A stretch of 64,000 nt of DNA from NCBI GenBank assembly GCA_944389145.1, contig CALXLH010000003.1:62001-126000 (forward strand), in the 5' to 3' direction. A program made the position numbers and the translations under genes. Every line of letters begins with the position of its first letter. Position 1 is the first letter of the stretch. The notes beneath the pieces are model-generated. The model saw only the letters and a list, made by a program, of their open reading frames with translations, made no database searches and was not told the origin of the DNA. The DNA comes from an uncultured Spirochaetaceae bacterium. Its GTDB lineage: Bacteria > Spirochaetota > Spirochaetia > Sphaerochaetales > Sphaerochaetaceae. Below, one piece after another: positions 15,349 through 23,873 of the stretch.

Positions 15349-15618
15349 ACAAGCTGGGATGTAGCCAAGTTCGAGACCTGTGCCCACAAGTGGGCCGACC
15401 TCTCTGAGACAGGCTACGGCATCTCTCCGATGAATGACTGCAAGTATGGCTATGATATCCATAACGGCGAGATGCACATCACGCTCCTCAAGAGCGGCGT
15501 CTATCCTAATGAGAATGCCGATAAGGGCCATCACCGCTTCGTATACAGCATCTATCCCCATGAAGGCAGCTGGGCTGAAGGCAAGACGGTCAACGCAGCC
15601 TATGCGCTCAACAATCCG
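15349..15618 (+). pseudogene. GH38 alpha-mannosidase fragment, right part
   Basis: The frame resumes with TSWDVAKFETCAHKWADLSE, then NDCKYGYDIHNGEMHITLLK, ADKGHHRFVYSIYPH and AAYALNNPM, all strongly conserved in GH38 C-terminal regions. It continues the fragment at 13752-13856. At about 15619 the sequence changes, still in frame, into an alcohol dehydrogenase tail, so the mannosidase C-terminus is also missing. Confidence 0.8.
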
Positions 15619-15936
15619 ATGGAGGCCTCCGGCTCGAATGCGGCGATAAGGAGCGCGTTCGATGCGGTGTGCAACGCGGGGCGCATCATCCTCACCGGGT
15701 GGCCGAAGAACGACACGTCGATAGCTACCGGGACGATAACGAAGAAGGAGCTCGACGTGCGCGGCGCGAGGACGAGCGCCGGGGAGTTCGAGGAGGCCTT
15801 GGATCTCATCGCGAGCGGCAGGATAGACATGCCTAGGATCCTGACGAAGGTGATCGGGATAGATGATGCCCCTGAGACGATCAGGGACATAGAGAAGAAT
15901 CCAGGCAGCTACATGAAGGTTGTCGTCAATATGTAA
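15619..15936 (+). pseudogene. Zinc-type alcohol/polyol dehydrogenase, C-terminal fragment
   Basis: About 105 codons match the C-terminal third of medium-chain zinc dehydrogenases (sorbitol/threonine dehydrogenase type): EASGSNAAIRSAFDAV, GRIILTGWP, and a late EALDLIASGRID. The zinc and main NAD-binding segments are missing. It is fused in phase to the mannosidase fragment, so the open frame from ATG 15430 is an accidental chimera rather than a working enzyme. A strong terminator follows. Confidence 0.75.
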
Positions 15937-15955
15937 GGCTGTCGCCTGGCTATCG

Positions 15956-15990
15956 GGCTATGGCAACCGTAAGGAAGCCATAGCCTTTCC
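15956..15990 (+). terminator. Rho-independent terminator after the chimeric remnant
   Basis: A perfect GGCTATGGC / GCCATAGCC stem with a 12-base loop, followed by TTTCCTATTT on the plus strand. It probably ended the original dehydrogenase transcript. Confidence 0.7.
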
Positions 15991-17114
15991 TATTTCCTTA
16001 GGGAAAGGCCCCTTGCCGCGCACCATGCCGTCGCGAATGCCCATGTAAGGCTGAATCCGCCCGTGGGTCCGTCGACATCAATCATGTCACCTATGATATA
16101 GAGGCCTTGCACGATCCTCGATTCCATCGTCCGTGGATCGATCTCTGACGAGGGAACTCCTCCCCTGGTATTCATCGCCCCTTCCTTGATGGCCTTGCCC
16201 TTTGCCTTGAAATGCGTCAGCTGCCGCTCTATCGTATCGAGATCTGCGCGGGAGAGATTGCCGCATTTCCTGTCCGCTATGGCTCCCAGCAGGGCTTCTG
16301 ACAGCCTGGGTGGAATATCCAGGGCGTTCTTCACCGTCCTGCTGCCGCTTTCCATCCTTAGCTTGTCCCTGTCGATGGAGGCAAAGCTTATCCCGATCTC
16401 CGGATCATCCTGCAGGAACCTTGAGATATTCAGCGCTGCCGGCCCTGATATCCCCCTTCTCGTGATGATGATCTCTCCTTCTTCCTTCCTCTTACCTGCC
16501 GAGAGCGTCACATGCCATGAGATTCCCTCGGCCCGCGCGAGCGATGGCGTGAGCGCTATAGGTGCCAGCGCAGGATAAGGGGCCGTCAGCGAATGGCCGA
16601 GCTTCCTCGCAAGTTCATAGCCGCTTCCGTCTGATCCAGTCTGAGGATAGCTCATTCCCCCTGTGGCAAGCACTACGCGCCGGGCCTCTATGCTCTCTGT
16701 ACCGGTCCTTACGATGAATGAGCCGCCATGCTTCTCAATGCTGCCGGCACAGCCTTTGATGATACGTGGACGCGAGGAGAGAAGGGCGGAAAGCACGGTC
16801 TCCGCATTGCCGTTCCTGGGAAGGATCCTTCCCTGATCCTCTTCCGCAGGCTCTATCCCGAGGGATCTCATGTGGGAGATTATCTCCTCGGAGCTATGGG
16901 AATAAAGGACGCGTCTGATAAATGCCTTATTGCCGTTCATCCTTCCCGACATCTCCTCGGGGGATGCCACGTTTGTGTAGTTGCATCTTCCTCCTCCTGT
17001 AAGAAGGAGCTTGCGTCCGCATATGCCATCCCGTTCGAGTATCACAGGCTTAGGAAGGAAAGAGGCGAGGTACAGCCCTGCTGCCCCGCCTCCTATGATC
17101 AGTGTGTCTATCAC
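15990..17114 (-). CDS. HI0933-like NAD(P)/FAD-dependent oxidoreductase (BaiN/YhiN type)
   Basis: A 374-residue flavoprotein. Residues 1-30 contain the FAD motif IIGGGAAGLYLA, followed by the family signature GRKLLLTGGGRCNYTN; later come VVLATGGMSYPQTGSDGSGY and the C-terminal GDMIDVDGPTGGFSLTWAFAT. The family is widespread and mostly uncharacterised; members have been called aminoacetone oxidase-like or BaiN. GTG 17114 overlaps the aspS stop (GTGA), so it is coupled to aspS. There is no evidence for a particular substrate. Confidence 0.85.
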   Translation of the reverse strand: MIDTLIIGGGAAGLYLASFLPKPVILERDGICGRKLLLTGGGRCNYTNVASPEEMSGRMNGNKAFIRRVLYSHSSEEIISHMRSLGIEPAEEDQGRILPRNGNAETVLSALLSSRPRIIKGCAGSIEKHGGSFIVRTGTESIEARRVVLATGGMSYPQTGSDGSGYELARKLGHSLTAPYPALAPIALTPSLARAEGISWHVTLSAGKRKEEGEIIITRRGISGPAALNISRFLQDDPEIGISFASIDRDKLRMESGSRTVKNALDIPPRLSEALLGAIADRKCGNLSRADLDTIERQLTHFKAKGKAIKEGAMNTRGGVPSSEIDPRTMESRIVQGLYIIGDMIDVDGPTGGFSLTWAFATAWCAARGLSLRK

Positions 17115-18886
17115 TCCTTTATCGCCAGATGAAGCTCATCGAGCTGCTTCTGCTCCACGGGTGACGGAGAATCATCCATCGGGGAGAGCGCCGCAGTGTT
17201 CTTCGGGAATGCTATGACTTCCTTGATCGACTCCTTATTGGCGATGATCATGCAGAGCCTGTCGATTCCCGGCGCGATGCCCCCGTGCGGAGGTGGTGAG
17301 AAGCGGAATGCATCCAGGAGGAATCCGAATCTCTCCTTCGATACCTCATCCGGTATATTGCATATGCGGAAGATCCTCTTCTGCAGCTCGACGTCATGGA
17401 TTCTTATCGAGCCGGAGGCAAGCTCATAGCCGTTGAGCACAAGGTCGTACAGATCGCCCTTGACCGACCCTGGATCAGACTCCAGCGTATCCAGATATTC
17501 CACCTGAGGCATCGAGAACATATGATGTGCCGCTTCCCAGTGCCCTTCGTCCTCGTTGTACTCGAAGAGAGGGAAGTCGATGATCCAGCAGAACTCATAT
17601 CCATCCTTGATCAGCCCGAGATCCGCTCCAAGGCGTGAGCGCACCGCACCGAGCGATGTGCAGCACTTCTTCCAGTCGGAATGGGCAACAAGGAGGATCA
17701 CGTCGCCATCCTTTGCACCGGTTGCCTCAATAACTTCCTTCTCCATGCCGGCAAAGAACTTCGATACGCCTCCGCTTATCGTGCCGTTCTCAACCTTCAT
17801 CCATGCCATGCCATGAGCGCCATAGATCTTAGCCGCGCTCTCAAGCTCTCCCAGGTACTTCCTGGTGTAGTCATGGCCTTCGGTCTTCGGTGCTACGATA
17901 TACTTCACGGCACCGCCGGCCGCGAGGGTCTCCGTGAATGCATTGAAGGTCGACCTGGCAGCGAAGGAAGAGGCATCGTGCATCTCGAGGCCGAATCTGA
18001 GATCCGGCTTATCAGAGCCATAGGTGTTCATCGCATCGTGATATGAGAGCCTCCTGAAATGAGCTGGAAGCGTCACGTTCAGCACCTTCCTGAACACATC
18101 GTTGAAGAGATCTTCCATAAGCTCAAGCACATCATCGCGCCTGACATAGCTCATCTCGACGTCGAGCTGGGTGAATTCAAGCTGCCTGTCTCCCCTTGGA
18201 TCCTCATCACGATAGCATCTCGCGATCTGGAAGTACTTGTCGAATCCTGAGACCATCAGGAGCTGCTTGTAGAGCTGCGGTGACTGCGGCAGCGCGAAGA
18301 ATTTACCCGGATATATCCTGGATGGAACGAGGAAATCCCTTGCGCCCTCCGGAGTGCTCCTGATCAGTGTCGGCGTCTCTATCTCCAGGAAATCGGTCTT
18401 ATAGAAGTATTCCCTTATCGCCTTGATGATCTCATGGCGCAGGGCTATTCGCTTCTGCATGCCGCCGGAGCGCAGATCCAGGTATCTGTATCTGAGCCTC
18501 AGATCCTCCCTGGCGTTATTCTCTTCCTCTATCATGAATGGGAGCACGTCGCACTTCGACAGCACGTCGATCCTCTCGGCCTTCACCTCGATCTCACCTG
18601 TGGCCATGTCTGGATTCACCATGTCATCCGGGCGGCGCCTGACGATTCCCTTCACGGCGATGCAGTATTCGAGCTTCAGCTCTCCTGCCACTTTCTGCAG
18701 AGCCTCGGATGCATCATCGTCGACGACTACCTGCGTCATACCATAGCGATCGCGCAGGTTGATGAAATGCAGGGCTCCATGGTTCCTGTCCCTATGTACC
18801 CATCCGTTGAGTACTACCGTCTTGCCTTCATCTGCCGCCCTGAGGCTGCCGCAGGTTGCAGTACGCTGCATGAATGCTTCTTCCAT
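17111..18886 (-). CDS. aspS: Aspartyl-tRNA synthetase
   Basis: A class II synthetase of about 591 residues of the long bacterial type. An N-terminal OB-fold anticodon domain (LNGWVHRDRNHGALHFINLRD) is followed by motif 2 (ARCYRDEDPRGDRQLEFTQLD), the bacterial GAD insertion (about residues 280-420) and motif 3 (HGGIAPGIDRLCMI). ATG 18886 follows GGAGG at six bases and fits the family start; the frame is open to 18937. A TAGAAT -10 box lies upstream, and a hairpin with a tiny open reading frame lies further upstream. Confidence 0.97.
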   Translation of the reverse strand: MEEAFMQRTATCGSLRAADEGKTVVLNGWVHRDRNHGALHFINLRDRYGMTQVVVDDDASEALQKVAGELKLEYCIAVKGIVRRRPDDMVNPDMATGEIEVKAERIDVLSKCDVLPFMIEEENNAREDLRLRYRYLDLRSGGMQKRIALRHEIIKAIREYFYKTDFLEIETPTLIRSTPEGARDFLVPSRIYPGKFFALPQSPQLYKQLLMVSGFDKYFQIARCYRDEDPRGDRQLEFTQLDVEMSYVRRDDVLELMEDLFNDVFRKVLNVTLPAHFRRLSYHDAMNTYGSDKPDLRFGLEMHDASSFAARSTFNAFTETLAAGGAVKYIVAPKTEGHDYTRKYLGELESAAKIYGAHGMAWMKVENGTISGGVSKFFAGMEKEVIEATGAKDGDVILLVAHSDWKKCCTSLGAVRSRLGADLGLIKDGYEFCWIIDFPLFEYNEDEGHWEAAHHMFSMPQVEYLDTLESDPGSVKGDLYDLVLNGYELASGSIRIHDVELQKRIFRICNIPDEVSKERFGFLLDAFRFSPPPHGGIAPGIDRLCMIIANKESIKEVIAFPKNTAALSPMDDSPSPVEQKQLDELHLAIKE

Positions 18887-18903
18887 TGCATTCCTCCGGC
18901 CAG

Positions 18904-18909
18904 ATTCTA
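18904..18909 (-). promoter_or_regulatory. -10 box of aspS
   Basis: Minus-strand TAGAAT, 17 bases before ATG 18886 and just upstream of the GGAGG ribosome site. The -35 is weak (TTTTCT-like at a 16-base spacing), and it lies just past the T-run of the hairpin at 18933-18993. Confidence 0.4.
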
Positions 18910-18932
18910 TCACCGGGCGTAAAAATAGAAAA

Positions 18933-18993
18933 GGCAAGGCGAGGCTATTTGAACTTGTCCGTGGGGGGATCTGAGGAAAGCCTCGCGCATGCC
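18933..18993 (-). terminator. Long-loop terminator/attenuator-like hairpin upstream of aspS
   Basis: The minus strand reads GGCA-TGC-GCGAGGCT, about 32 bases of loop, then AGCCTCGC-CT-TGCC, giving an 8-pair perfect stem plus a flanking 4-pair stem. It is followed by TTTTCTATTTTT, so it looks like an intrinsic terminator. The end of a 21-codon open reading frame lies within the loop. Confidence 0.6.
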
Positions 18994-19010
18994 ATAAAGA
19001 TGATATTCAT
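18945..19010 (-). CDS. Possible 21-residue leader peptide upstream of aspS
   Basis: ATG 19010 is preceded by GGGAG at six bases and encodes a 21-residue peptide ending SSDPPTDKFK, with two aspartates in the segment that lies in the terminator loop. The stop is at 18945-18947. The combination of a good ribosome site, a short peptide containing Asp codons, a terminator and then aspS resembles leader-peptide attenuation. Two non-adjacent Asp codons are few for that mechanism. Expression is unproven, and it could be a chance frame. Confidence 0.35.
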   Translation of the reverse strand: MNIIFMACARLSSDPPTDKFK

Positions 19011-19128
19011 AATATACTCCCGATAATGGAAAATTGTGTACAGGAAAAGTTAATATTTTGGAAAAATGGCAATAAATTCCTGATCAATCAAGGAATTTCT
19101 GAGCAATTTGTCCTGCAATGCAAATGAG

Positions 19129-19151
19129 AAGGCAGCCCTTTCGGGCGCCTT
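19129..19151 (-). terminator. Rho-independent terminator of carB
   Basis: Minus-strand AAGGC-GCCC-GAAA-GGGC-TGCCTT begins two bases past the carB stop and is followed by a T-rich run (TTCTCATTT). Confidence 0.75.
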
Positions 19152-19152
19152 T

Positions 19153-22100
19153 TCACCTAGGAAGCTCCCTCACGATGAACCTGTCTTCCTGCAGGTATCT
19201 TATCGCTTCGACCGCAGCCTTTGCCGCACTTGTCGTCGTCGTATAGGGAACATGGTTGCGTACCGCCTCCGTCCTTATGTCGTCATCGCTCTTCCGCGAA
19301 TGGAAGCCCATGGGGGTGTTTATGACGAGATCTGCCTTATGCTCACGGATATAATCCACGATGTTAGGATGCCCATCCTGCGTCTTCAGCACGACATCGC
19401 AGAGTATGCCCTCGGCATAGAGGTCCCTTGCGGTGCCCTTTGTCGCAAGCACATGGAATCCCATCTCCTGCAGGGCCTTCGCTATCGGGGCGATTGTCTT
19501 CCTGTCCTTGTTGTTGACGCTTATTATCACACGGCCGGATGTCGGCAGCCTGTTCGACGCAGCAGCCTGGCTCTTCGCATATGCCTCTCCGAACGTGCGT
19601 CCATAGCCGACGACCTCTCCTGTGCTGCGCATCTCCGGACCAAGGGCAGGATCGACGTGCTGGAAGCGGTCGAAGGAGAACACGGCCTCCTTGATGGCCC
19701 ATCCCATGATGCAGCGGCCTTCTCCGATCCCGCCTTCCTCCTTCACGAGTCCCTGCTTCACGAGGTTCTCCCCGAGCCACACTCGGACAGCGGCTTCAAC
19801 AAGGTCCACCCCGCTTGATTTCGATATGAACGGAACCGTCCGGCTTCCGCGTGGATTGACCTCGATGATATAAAGCCTTCCATCCTTCTCTGCGAACTGT
19901 ATGTTCATCAGGCCGCGCACATCGAGATGCCTTGCCAGCTTCAGCGTCCATGAGCGCATCTCCTCGAGTATCTCCGGCTTGCTCTTGTATGGCGGAAAGA
20001 CAGCCGCGCTGTCGCCAGAGTGTATGCCTGCTGCCTCGATATGCTGGAGTATCCCTCCTATATAGACGCTCTTTCCGTCCGATACGGCATCGAGATCGTA
20101 CTCGAATGCGTCCTCAAGGAACTGGTCTACCAGCACTGGAGCATCCGGGGATATCGTGACCTCCGGCTTTCTTAGGAACTCCTCAAGGCCTGCATCATCG
20201 TAGGCGATGAACATTGCTCGTCCGCCTAGTACGAACGATGGCCTGAGAAGCACAGGGAATCCTATCTCATGAGCCTTTTCGCGTATTTCAGATACTGAAT
20301 CAGCGCTCCTGTTCTCTGGCTGCCTGAGCCCTAGCTCCTTCACTACCTCTGAGAACAGTCCCCTGTCCTCCGTACGGTCTATGCTTTCAAGCGACGTGCC
20401 TACGATATGTGCGCCGTTCCTCTCCAGCTCTGCCGCCATGTTGAGCGGTGTCTGGCCTCCAAGCTGCACGACGATATCTCTCGTGCCTTCCTTCCTCATG
20501 ATCGCAAGCACCGCTTCCGGTGTCAGCGGCTCGATATAGAGCCTGTCTGATGTGTTGTAGTCAGTGGATACCGTCTCAGGGTTGCTGTTGATCATTATGG
20601 TCTTCTTCCCGTGCTTGCGGAATGCGCGTGATGAGAGCGTGCAGCATGTGTCGAACTCCAGCCCCTGACCGATCCTGTTAGGCCCAGATGCCAGGATTAT
20701 GACGGCATCCTTGCCAAGGCCCTCTCCCTCATCCTCCTCGCCGAAGGATGTGTAGCAGTACGGTGTCAGCGCCTCGAACTCTCCGGCGCAGGTATCCACA
20801 TAATGCCTTGCCGGAAGCAGCGGCGATGGCAGCTCATCCTTTGAAAGCGACCTTATGTACCTGTCGGAGAGCCCGGCTCTCTTTGCCTTCAGGTAGAGCT
20901 CATCGGTCAGCCTGCCTTCCTCCAGCTCCCTTTCGATGTCTCTCTGCTCTGTCAGAAGCGAGAGGAAGTAGATATCGAATCCTGTGATCCTCGAAAGCTT
21001 CTCCAGATCTTCCTCTCCCTCCTTTATGACGGTATATGCCGCAAGATAGCGGAGCGGATGCGCTGAGCGCAGGAGCAGGTCGACATCATGCTTCTTCCTG
21101 TCTAGCGCGCATATTCCCTCTAGCTTCTGCTCAGAGGATCTGAATGCCTTGTTTATGGCCTCAAGCGCGGTCCTTCCAAGCGCAAGGGCCTCTCCGACGG
21201 ATCTCATCTGCGTTCCTAGCGCGGCGGCCTCAAGGGGAAACTTCTCAAGCTCGAAGCGCGGGACCTTGACTGCGATGTAGTCGAGGGCAGGTTCGAAGCA
21301 GGAGACAGACGCACCTGTTATTTCGTTCTGCACCTCATCGAGCGTGTATCCTACCGCAAGCTTCGCGCTGATGCGCGCGATCGGGAATCCCGTAGCCTTG
21401 CTCGCCAGCGCGGATGAGCGTGATACGCGTGGATTCATCTCTATGACGACCATGCGCTTATGGTCCGGGGAGAGGGCGAACTGCACGTTCGATCCTCCGC
21501 AGTCCACTCCTACGGCCCTGAGTATCTCGATAGAGGCCGTCCTCATCTTCTGATACTCCTCATCGTTGAGCGACTGTATAGGGGCGATCGTTATGCTGTC
21601 TCCCGTATGGACTCCCATCGGGTCTATGTTCTCTATCGAGCAGACGATGATGGCATTGTCCTTGCTGTCACGCATTACCTCCATCTCGAATTCCCTCCAG
21701 CCTATGAGGGATTCCTCGATAAGCACCTCATGCACGGGGCTTACGCTCAGCGCGTTCTCGACGAGGGGTATGAAATCCTCCTCCCTCTCCGCGATCGAGC
21801 CTCCCATGCCTCCTAGGGTGAATGAAGGCCTGATGATCAGGGGAAGCGGAATCTCATCCTTTATCCTGAGCGCATCCTCCACCGAGTGCGCGATGCCGCT
21901 TCTGGCGCTCTCATAGCCCAAGGATGTCATTATGTCCTTGAACCTGCCTCTGTCCTCAGCTTTCTCGATGGCCTCTGCCGAGGCTCCTATGACCTTTACT
22001 CCATATTTTTCTAGGATGCCTTCCCTTTCCAGCTCCATCGTCAGGTTCAGTGCCGTCTGGCCTCCCATGGTGGAGAGTATCGCATCGGGTCCCACCTGGT

Positions 22101-22332
22101 CGAAGATGCGCTCTATGTACTCCTTCTTCAGCGGTTCCAGGAAGATATGGTCGGCAAGCCCCGGAGTTGTCATCACCGTGGCCGGATTCGGATTTATGAG
22201 CGAGACCTCGTAACCTTCTTCCTTCAGCGCACGTACCGCCTGGTTGCCGGAGTAGTCGAATTCGCAGGCCTGTCCGATGACTATCGGTCCTGAGCCTATC
22301 ACGAGTATATGGTGTATATCATTCCTTCTCAT
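19153..22332 (-). CDS. carB: Carbamoyl-phosphate synthase, large subunit
   Basis: A full-length subunit of about 1059 residues. Two homologous ATP-grasp halves are visible: the first starts with LVIGSGPIVIGQACEFDYSG, the second with IILASGPNRIGQGLEFDTC. Each has its biotin-carboxylase-like ATP site (IIRPSFTLGGMGGSIA; VLLRPSFVLGGRAMFIAYDD), and a C-terminal MGS-like allosteric domain follows (VISVNNKDRKTIAPIAKAL). It makes carbamoyl phosphate for pyrimidines and arginine using ammonia from CarA. ATG 22332 overlaps the carA stop (ATGA); the nine upstream bases in frame are not needed. Confidence 0.98.
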   Translation of the reverse strand: MRRNDIHHILVIGSGPIVIGQACEFDYSGNQAVRALKEEGYEVSLINPNPATVMTTPGLADHIFLEPLKKEYIERIFDQVGPDAILSTMGGQTALNLTMELEREGILEKYGVKVIGASAEAIEKAEDRGRFKDIMTSLGYESARSGIAHSVEDALRIKDEIPLPLIIRPSFTLGGMGGSIAEREEDFIPLVENALSVSPVHEVLIEESLIGWREFEMEVMRDSKDNAIIVCSIENIDPMGVHTGDSITIAPIQSLNDEEYQKMRTASIEILRAVGVDCGGSNVQFALSPDHKRMVVIEMNPRVSRSSALASKATGFPIARISAKLAVGYTLDEVQNEITGASVSCFEPALDYIAVKVPRFELEKFPLEAAALGTQMRSVGEALALGRTALEAINKAFRSSEQKLEGICALDRKKHDVDLLLRSAHPLRYLAAYTVIKEGEEDLEKLSRITGFDIYFLSLLTEQRDIERELEEGRLTDELYLKAKRAGLSDRYIRSLSKDELPSPLLPARHYVDTCAGEFEALTPYCYTSFGEEDEGEGLGKDAVIILASGPNRIGQGLEFDTCCTLSSRAFRKHGKKTIMINSNPETVSTDYNTSDRLYIEPLTPEAVLAIMRKEGTRDIVVQLGGQTPLNMAAELERNGAHIVGTSLESIDRTEDRGLFSEVVKELGLRQPENRSADSVSEIREKAHEIGFPVLLRPSFVLGGRAMFIAYDDAGLEEFLRKPEVTISPDAPVLVDQFLEDAFEYDLDAVSDGKSVYIGGILQHIEAAGIHSGDSAAVFPPYKSKPEILEEMRSWTLKLARHLDVRGLMNIQFAEKDGRLYIIEVNPRGSRTVPFISKSSGVDLVEAAVRVWLGENLVKQGLVKEEGGIGEGRCIMGWAIKEAVFSFDRFQHVDPALGPEMRSTGEVVGYGRTFGEAYAKSQAAASNRLPTSGRVIISVNNKDRKTIAPIAKALQEMGFHVLATKGTARDLYAEGILCDVVLKTQDGHPNIVDYIREHKADLVINTPMGFHSRKSDDDIRTEAVRNHVPYTTTTSAAKAAVEAIRYLQEDRFIVRELPR

Positions 22333-23426
22333 CTGGCACACTCCATGAAGATATCGAAGATCGCCTCAGCCTCTTCCGGCCCCGGCGCAGCCTCTGGGTG
22401 GAACTGGACCGAGCGTACGTCCTCTTCCGTCGAGTATAGGCCTTCGACAGAGCCATCGTTGGCATTTTCCAGCCAGATGCGCACCGATGCGGGAAGGGAT
22501 GCCCGGTCTGACATGAAGCCATGATTCTGTGCCGTGACGAACGTGCGGCCTGTGTCGTTGTCCCGTACCGGATGGTTCGATCCATGATGGCCGAACTTCA
22601 TCTTCACAGTCCTTCCGCCGAGGGCCATGGTTATGATCTGATGCCCAAGGCAGATGCCTTCCACGGGGAGCTTGCCTATGAGCGCGCGGGTCATCTCGAC
22701 GGCTCCTGTCAGAAGCGCTGGATCTCCAGGCCCGTTTGAGAGGAACAGTGCGTCAGGCGATAGCGAAAGAACCGTCCTGGCGTCTGTTTCCGGCGGAAGC
22801 AGCGTGACTGATGCGCCTCTCTTGTAGAGGCAGGAGATGATCGATCTCTTGATGCCATAATCAACGAGGGCGAAGCGCTTCACGGGATGCGCCGGAGCCT
22901 TCTCGAATCCCGGTCCAAGATCAGGATCCTGCACAGCTTCCTTCACGCTTACGCCATCGATGAGATCGCGCTCGGTTATCAGGGGAAAGGCCTCAAGAGC
23001 CTTCTCTGCCTCACTGCGGTCCTCCGGATAGAAGAGTATCGCGTTCTGCGATCCATGGCTGCGCAGATGCAGCGTCAGTGCCCTGGTATCGAGATCCTCG
23101 ATTCCGGGAACCCCCTGTTCCCTCATGAAGGCATCGAGGGAGATGCGGCCTTCAAGGACCGGGCCTCTATAAAGCCTTCTTATTATAAGGGCCGTGGCCT
23201 TTATGCCGCCGCTTTCATTCCTGTCTGCGGAGATGCCGTAGTTCCCGATCATCGGACTAGTGAGCGTAACGATCTGACCATTGTATGATGGATCGGTGAG
23301 TATCTCCTGATACCCCGGTATGCCTGTATTGAATACCGCCTCTCCAGCCTGGAACGAGATATCCGCCCCGAACTGGATGCCTGTGAATTCCTTGCCGTCT
23401 CTGAGCCTGAGTATTGCCTTTCTCAT
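22329..23426 (-). CDS. carA: Carbamoyl-phosphate synthase, small (glutamine amidotransferase) subunit
   Basis: A subunit of about 365 residues. The N-terminal CPSase domain contains FNTGIPGYQEILTDPSY, and the C-terminal class I amidotransferase domain has the nucleophile Cys in PVEGICLGHQIITMALGG and the His-Glu pair in VQFHPEAAPGPEE. It releases ammonia from glutamine for CarB. ATG 23426 (MRKAILRLRDG) matches the family start, with GGGA four bases upstream. A TTGCAA-N18-TATAAT promoter drives the carAB pair. Confidence 0.97.
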   Translation of the reverse strand: MRKAILRLRDGKEFTGIQFGADISFQAGEAVFNTGIPGYQEILTDPSYNGQIVTLTSPMIGNYGISADRNESGGIKATALIIRRLYRGPVLEGRISLDAFMREQGVPGIEDLDTRALTLHLRSHGSQNAILFYPEDRSEAEKALEAFPLITERDLIDGVSVKEAVQDPDLGPGFEKAPAHPVKRFALVDYGIKRSIISCLYKRGASVTLLPPETDARTVLSLSPDALFLSNGPGDPALLTGAVEMTRALIGKLPVEGICLGHQIITMALGGRTVKMKFGHHGSNHPVRDNDTGRTFVTAQNHGFMSDRASLPASVRIWLENANDGSVEGLYSTEEDVRSVQFHPEAAPGPEEAEAIFDIFMECAR

Positions 23427-23447
23427 AATTCCCGCCAAATTGTGGGG

Positions 23448-23477
23448 ATTATACCTGTCATTGATGCGGTGTTGCAA
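23448..23477 (-). promoter_or_regulatory. carAB promoter
   Basis: Minus-strand TTGCAA (23472-23477), an 18-base spacer and TATAAT (23448-23453), then a leader of about 21 bases to ATG 23426. I see no pyrimidine attenuator or PyrR-type structure in this short leader. Confidence 0.6.
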
Positions 23478-23531
23478 CGACTATTGCCGTGTGCAACAAA
23501 AATACAACAATGTTTAGGGCAGGGAATTCGT

Positions 23532-23873
23532 TCATCCCTTCCTGAACCTCTCGTCCCAGTCCTTCTCCTTCTCATCCATCCTCGATCTTGAGTCGCTATC
23601 TTTAAACTTAGCATCCATTATCGGATCATCATATCTCTTATTATGCTTATTTCGGTAGCTTCCCTCATCGATGATATCATCCTCGGTCTGCGGCGGAAGT
23701 GCCAGCGCCAGCAGCAGATATATGAAGAGCCCGGGGAATATGCCGGTGAATATCACGATAAGCAGCACGATGAAGCGTGTTGCCGATGGAGGCAGATCCC
23801 TCCATTCTGCCAATCCTGTCACGACTCCGAATATCTCTCCCCTTGGAGACCTTGTCCATCGCCTGGTCCTCAT
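23532..23873 (-). CDS. pspC: PspC domain membrane protein
   Basis: A 113-residue protein. The N-terminal half is a PspC domain: RSPRGEIFGVVTGLAEWRDLPPSATRF followed by one hydrophobic hairpin-like stretch, IVLLIVIFTGIFPGLFIYLLL, ending in the conserved LALALPP. The C-terminal 50 residues are highly charged and probably cytoplasmic. ATG 23873 overlaps the pspA stop (ATGA). PspC domain proteins sense envelope stress and recruit PspA to the membrane, fitting the pspA-pspF neighbourhood. Confidence 0.88.
   Translation of the reverse strand: MRTRRWTRSPRGEIFGVVTGLAEWRDLPPSATRFIVLLIVIFTGIFPGLFIYLLLALALPPQTEDDIIDEGSYRNKHNKRYDDPIMDAKFKDSDSRSRMDEKEKDWDERFRKG

Noticed and set aside
15365-15415. GCCCAC/GTGGGC hairpin as part of the TnpB guide RNA
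   Set aside because: It lies within the resumed mannosidase coding sequence (CAHKWADL), outside the element.
15430-15936. A 168-residue novel protein
   Set aside because: Its first 63 residues are GH38 mannosidase and the rest is a zinc dehydrogenase tail, so it is a fusion of remnants.
18933-18993. The hairpin upstream of aspS as SRP RNA, 6S RNA or a T-box
   Set aside because: It lacks the SRP loop (GGUCCGGAAGGAAGCAG type), a 6S-like bubble, and the T-box sequence AGGGTGGNACCGCG; it is better read as a terminator-like hairpin.
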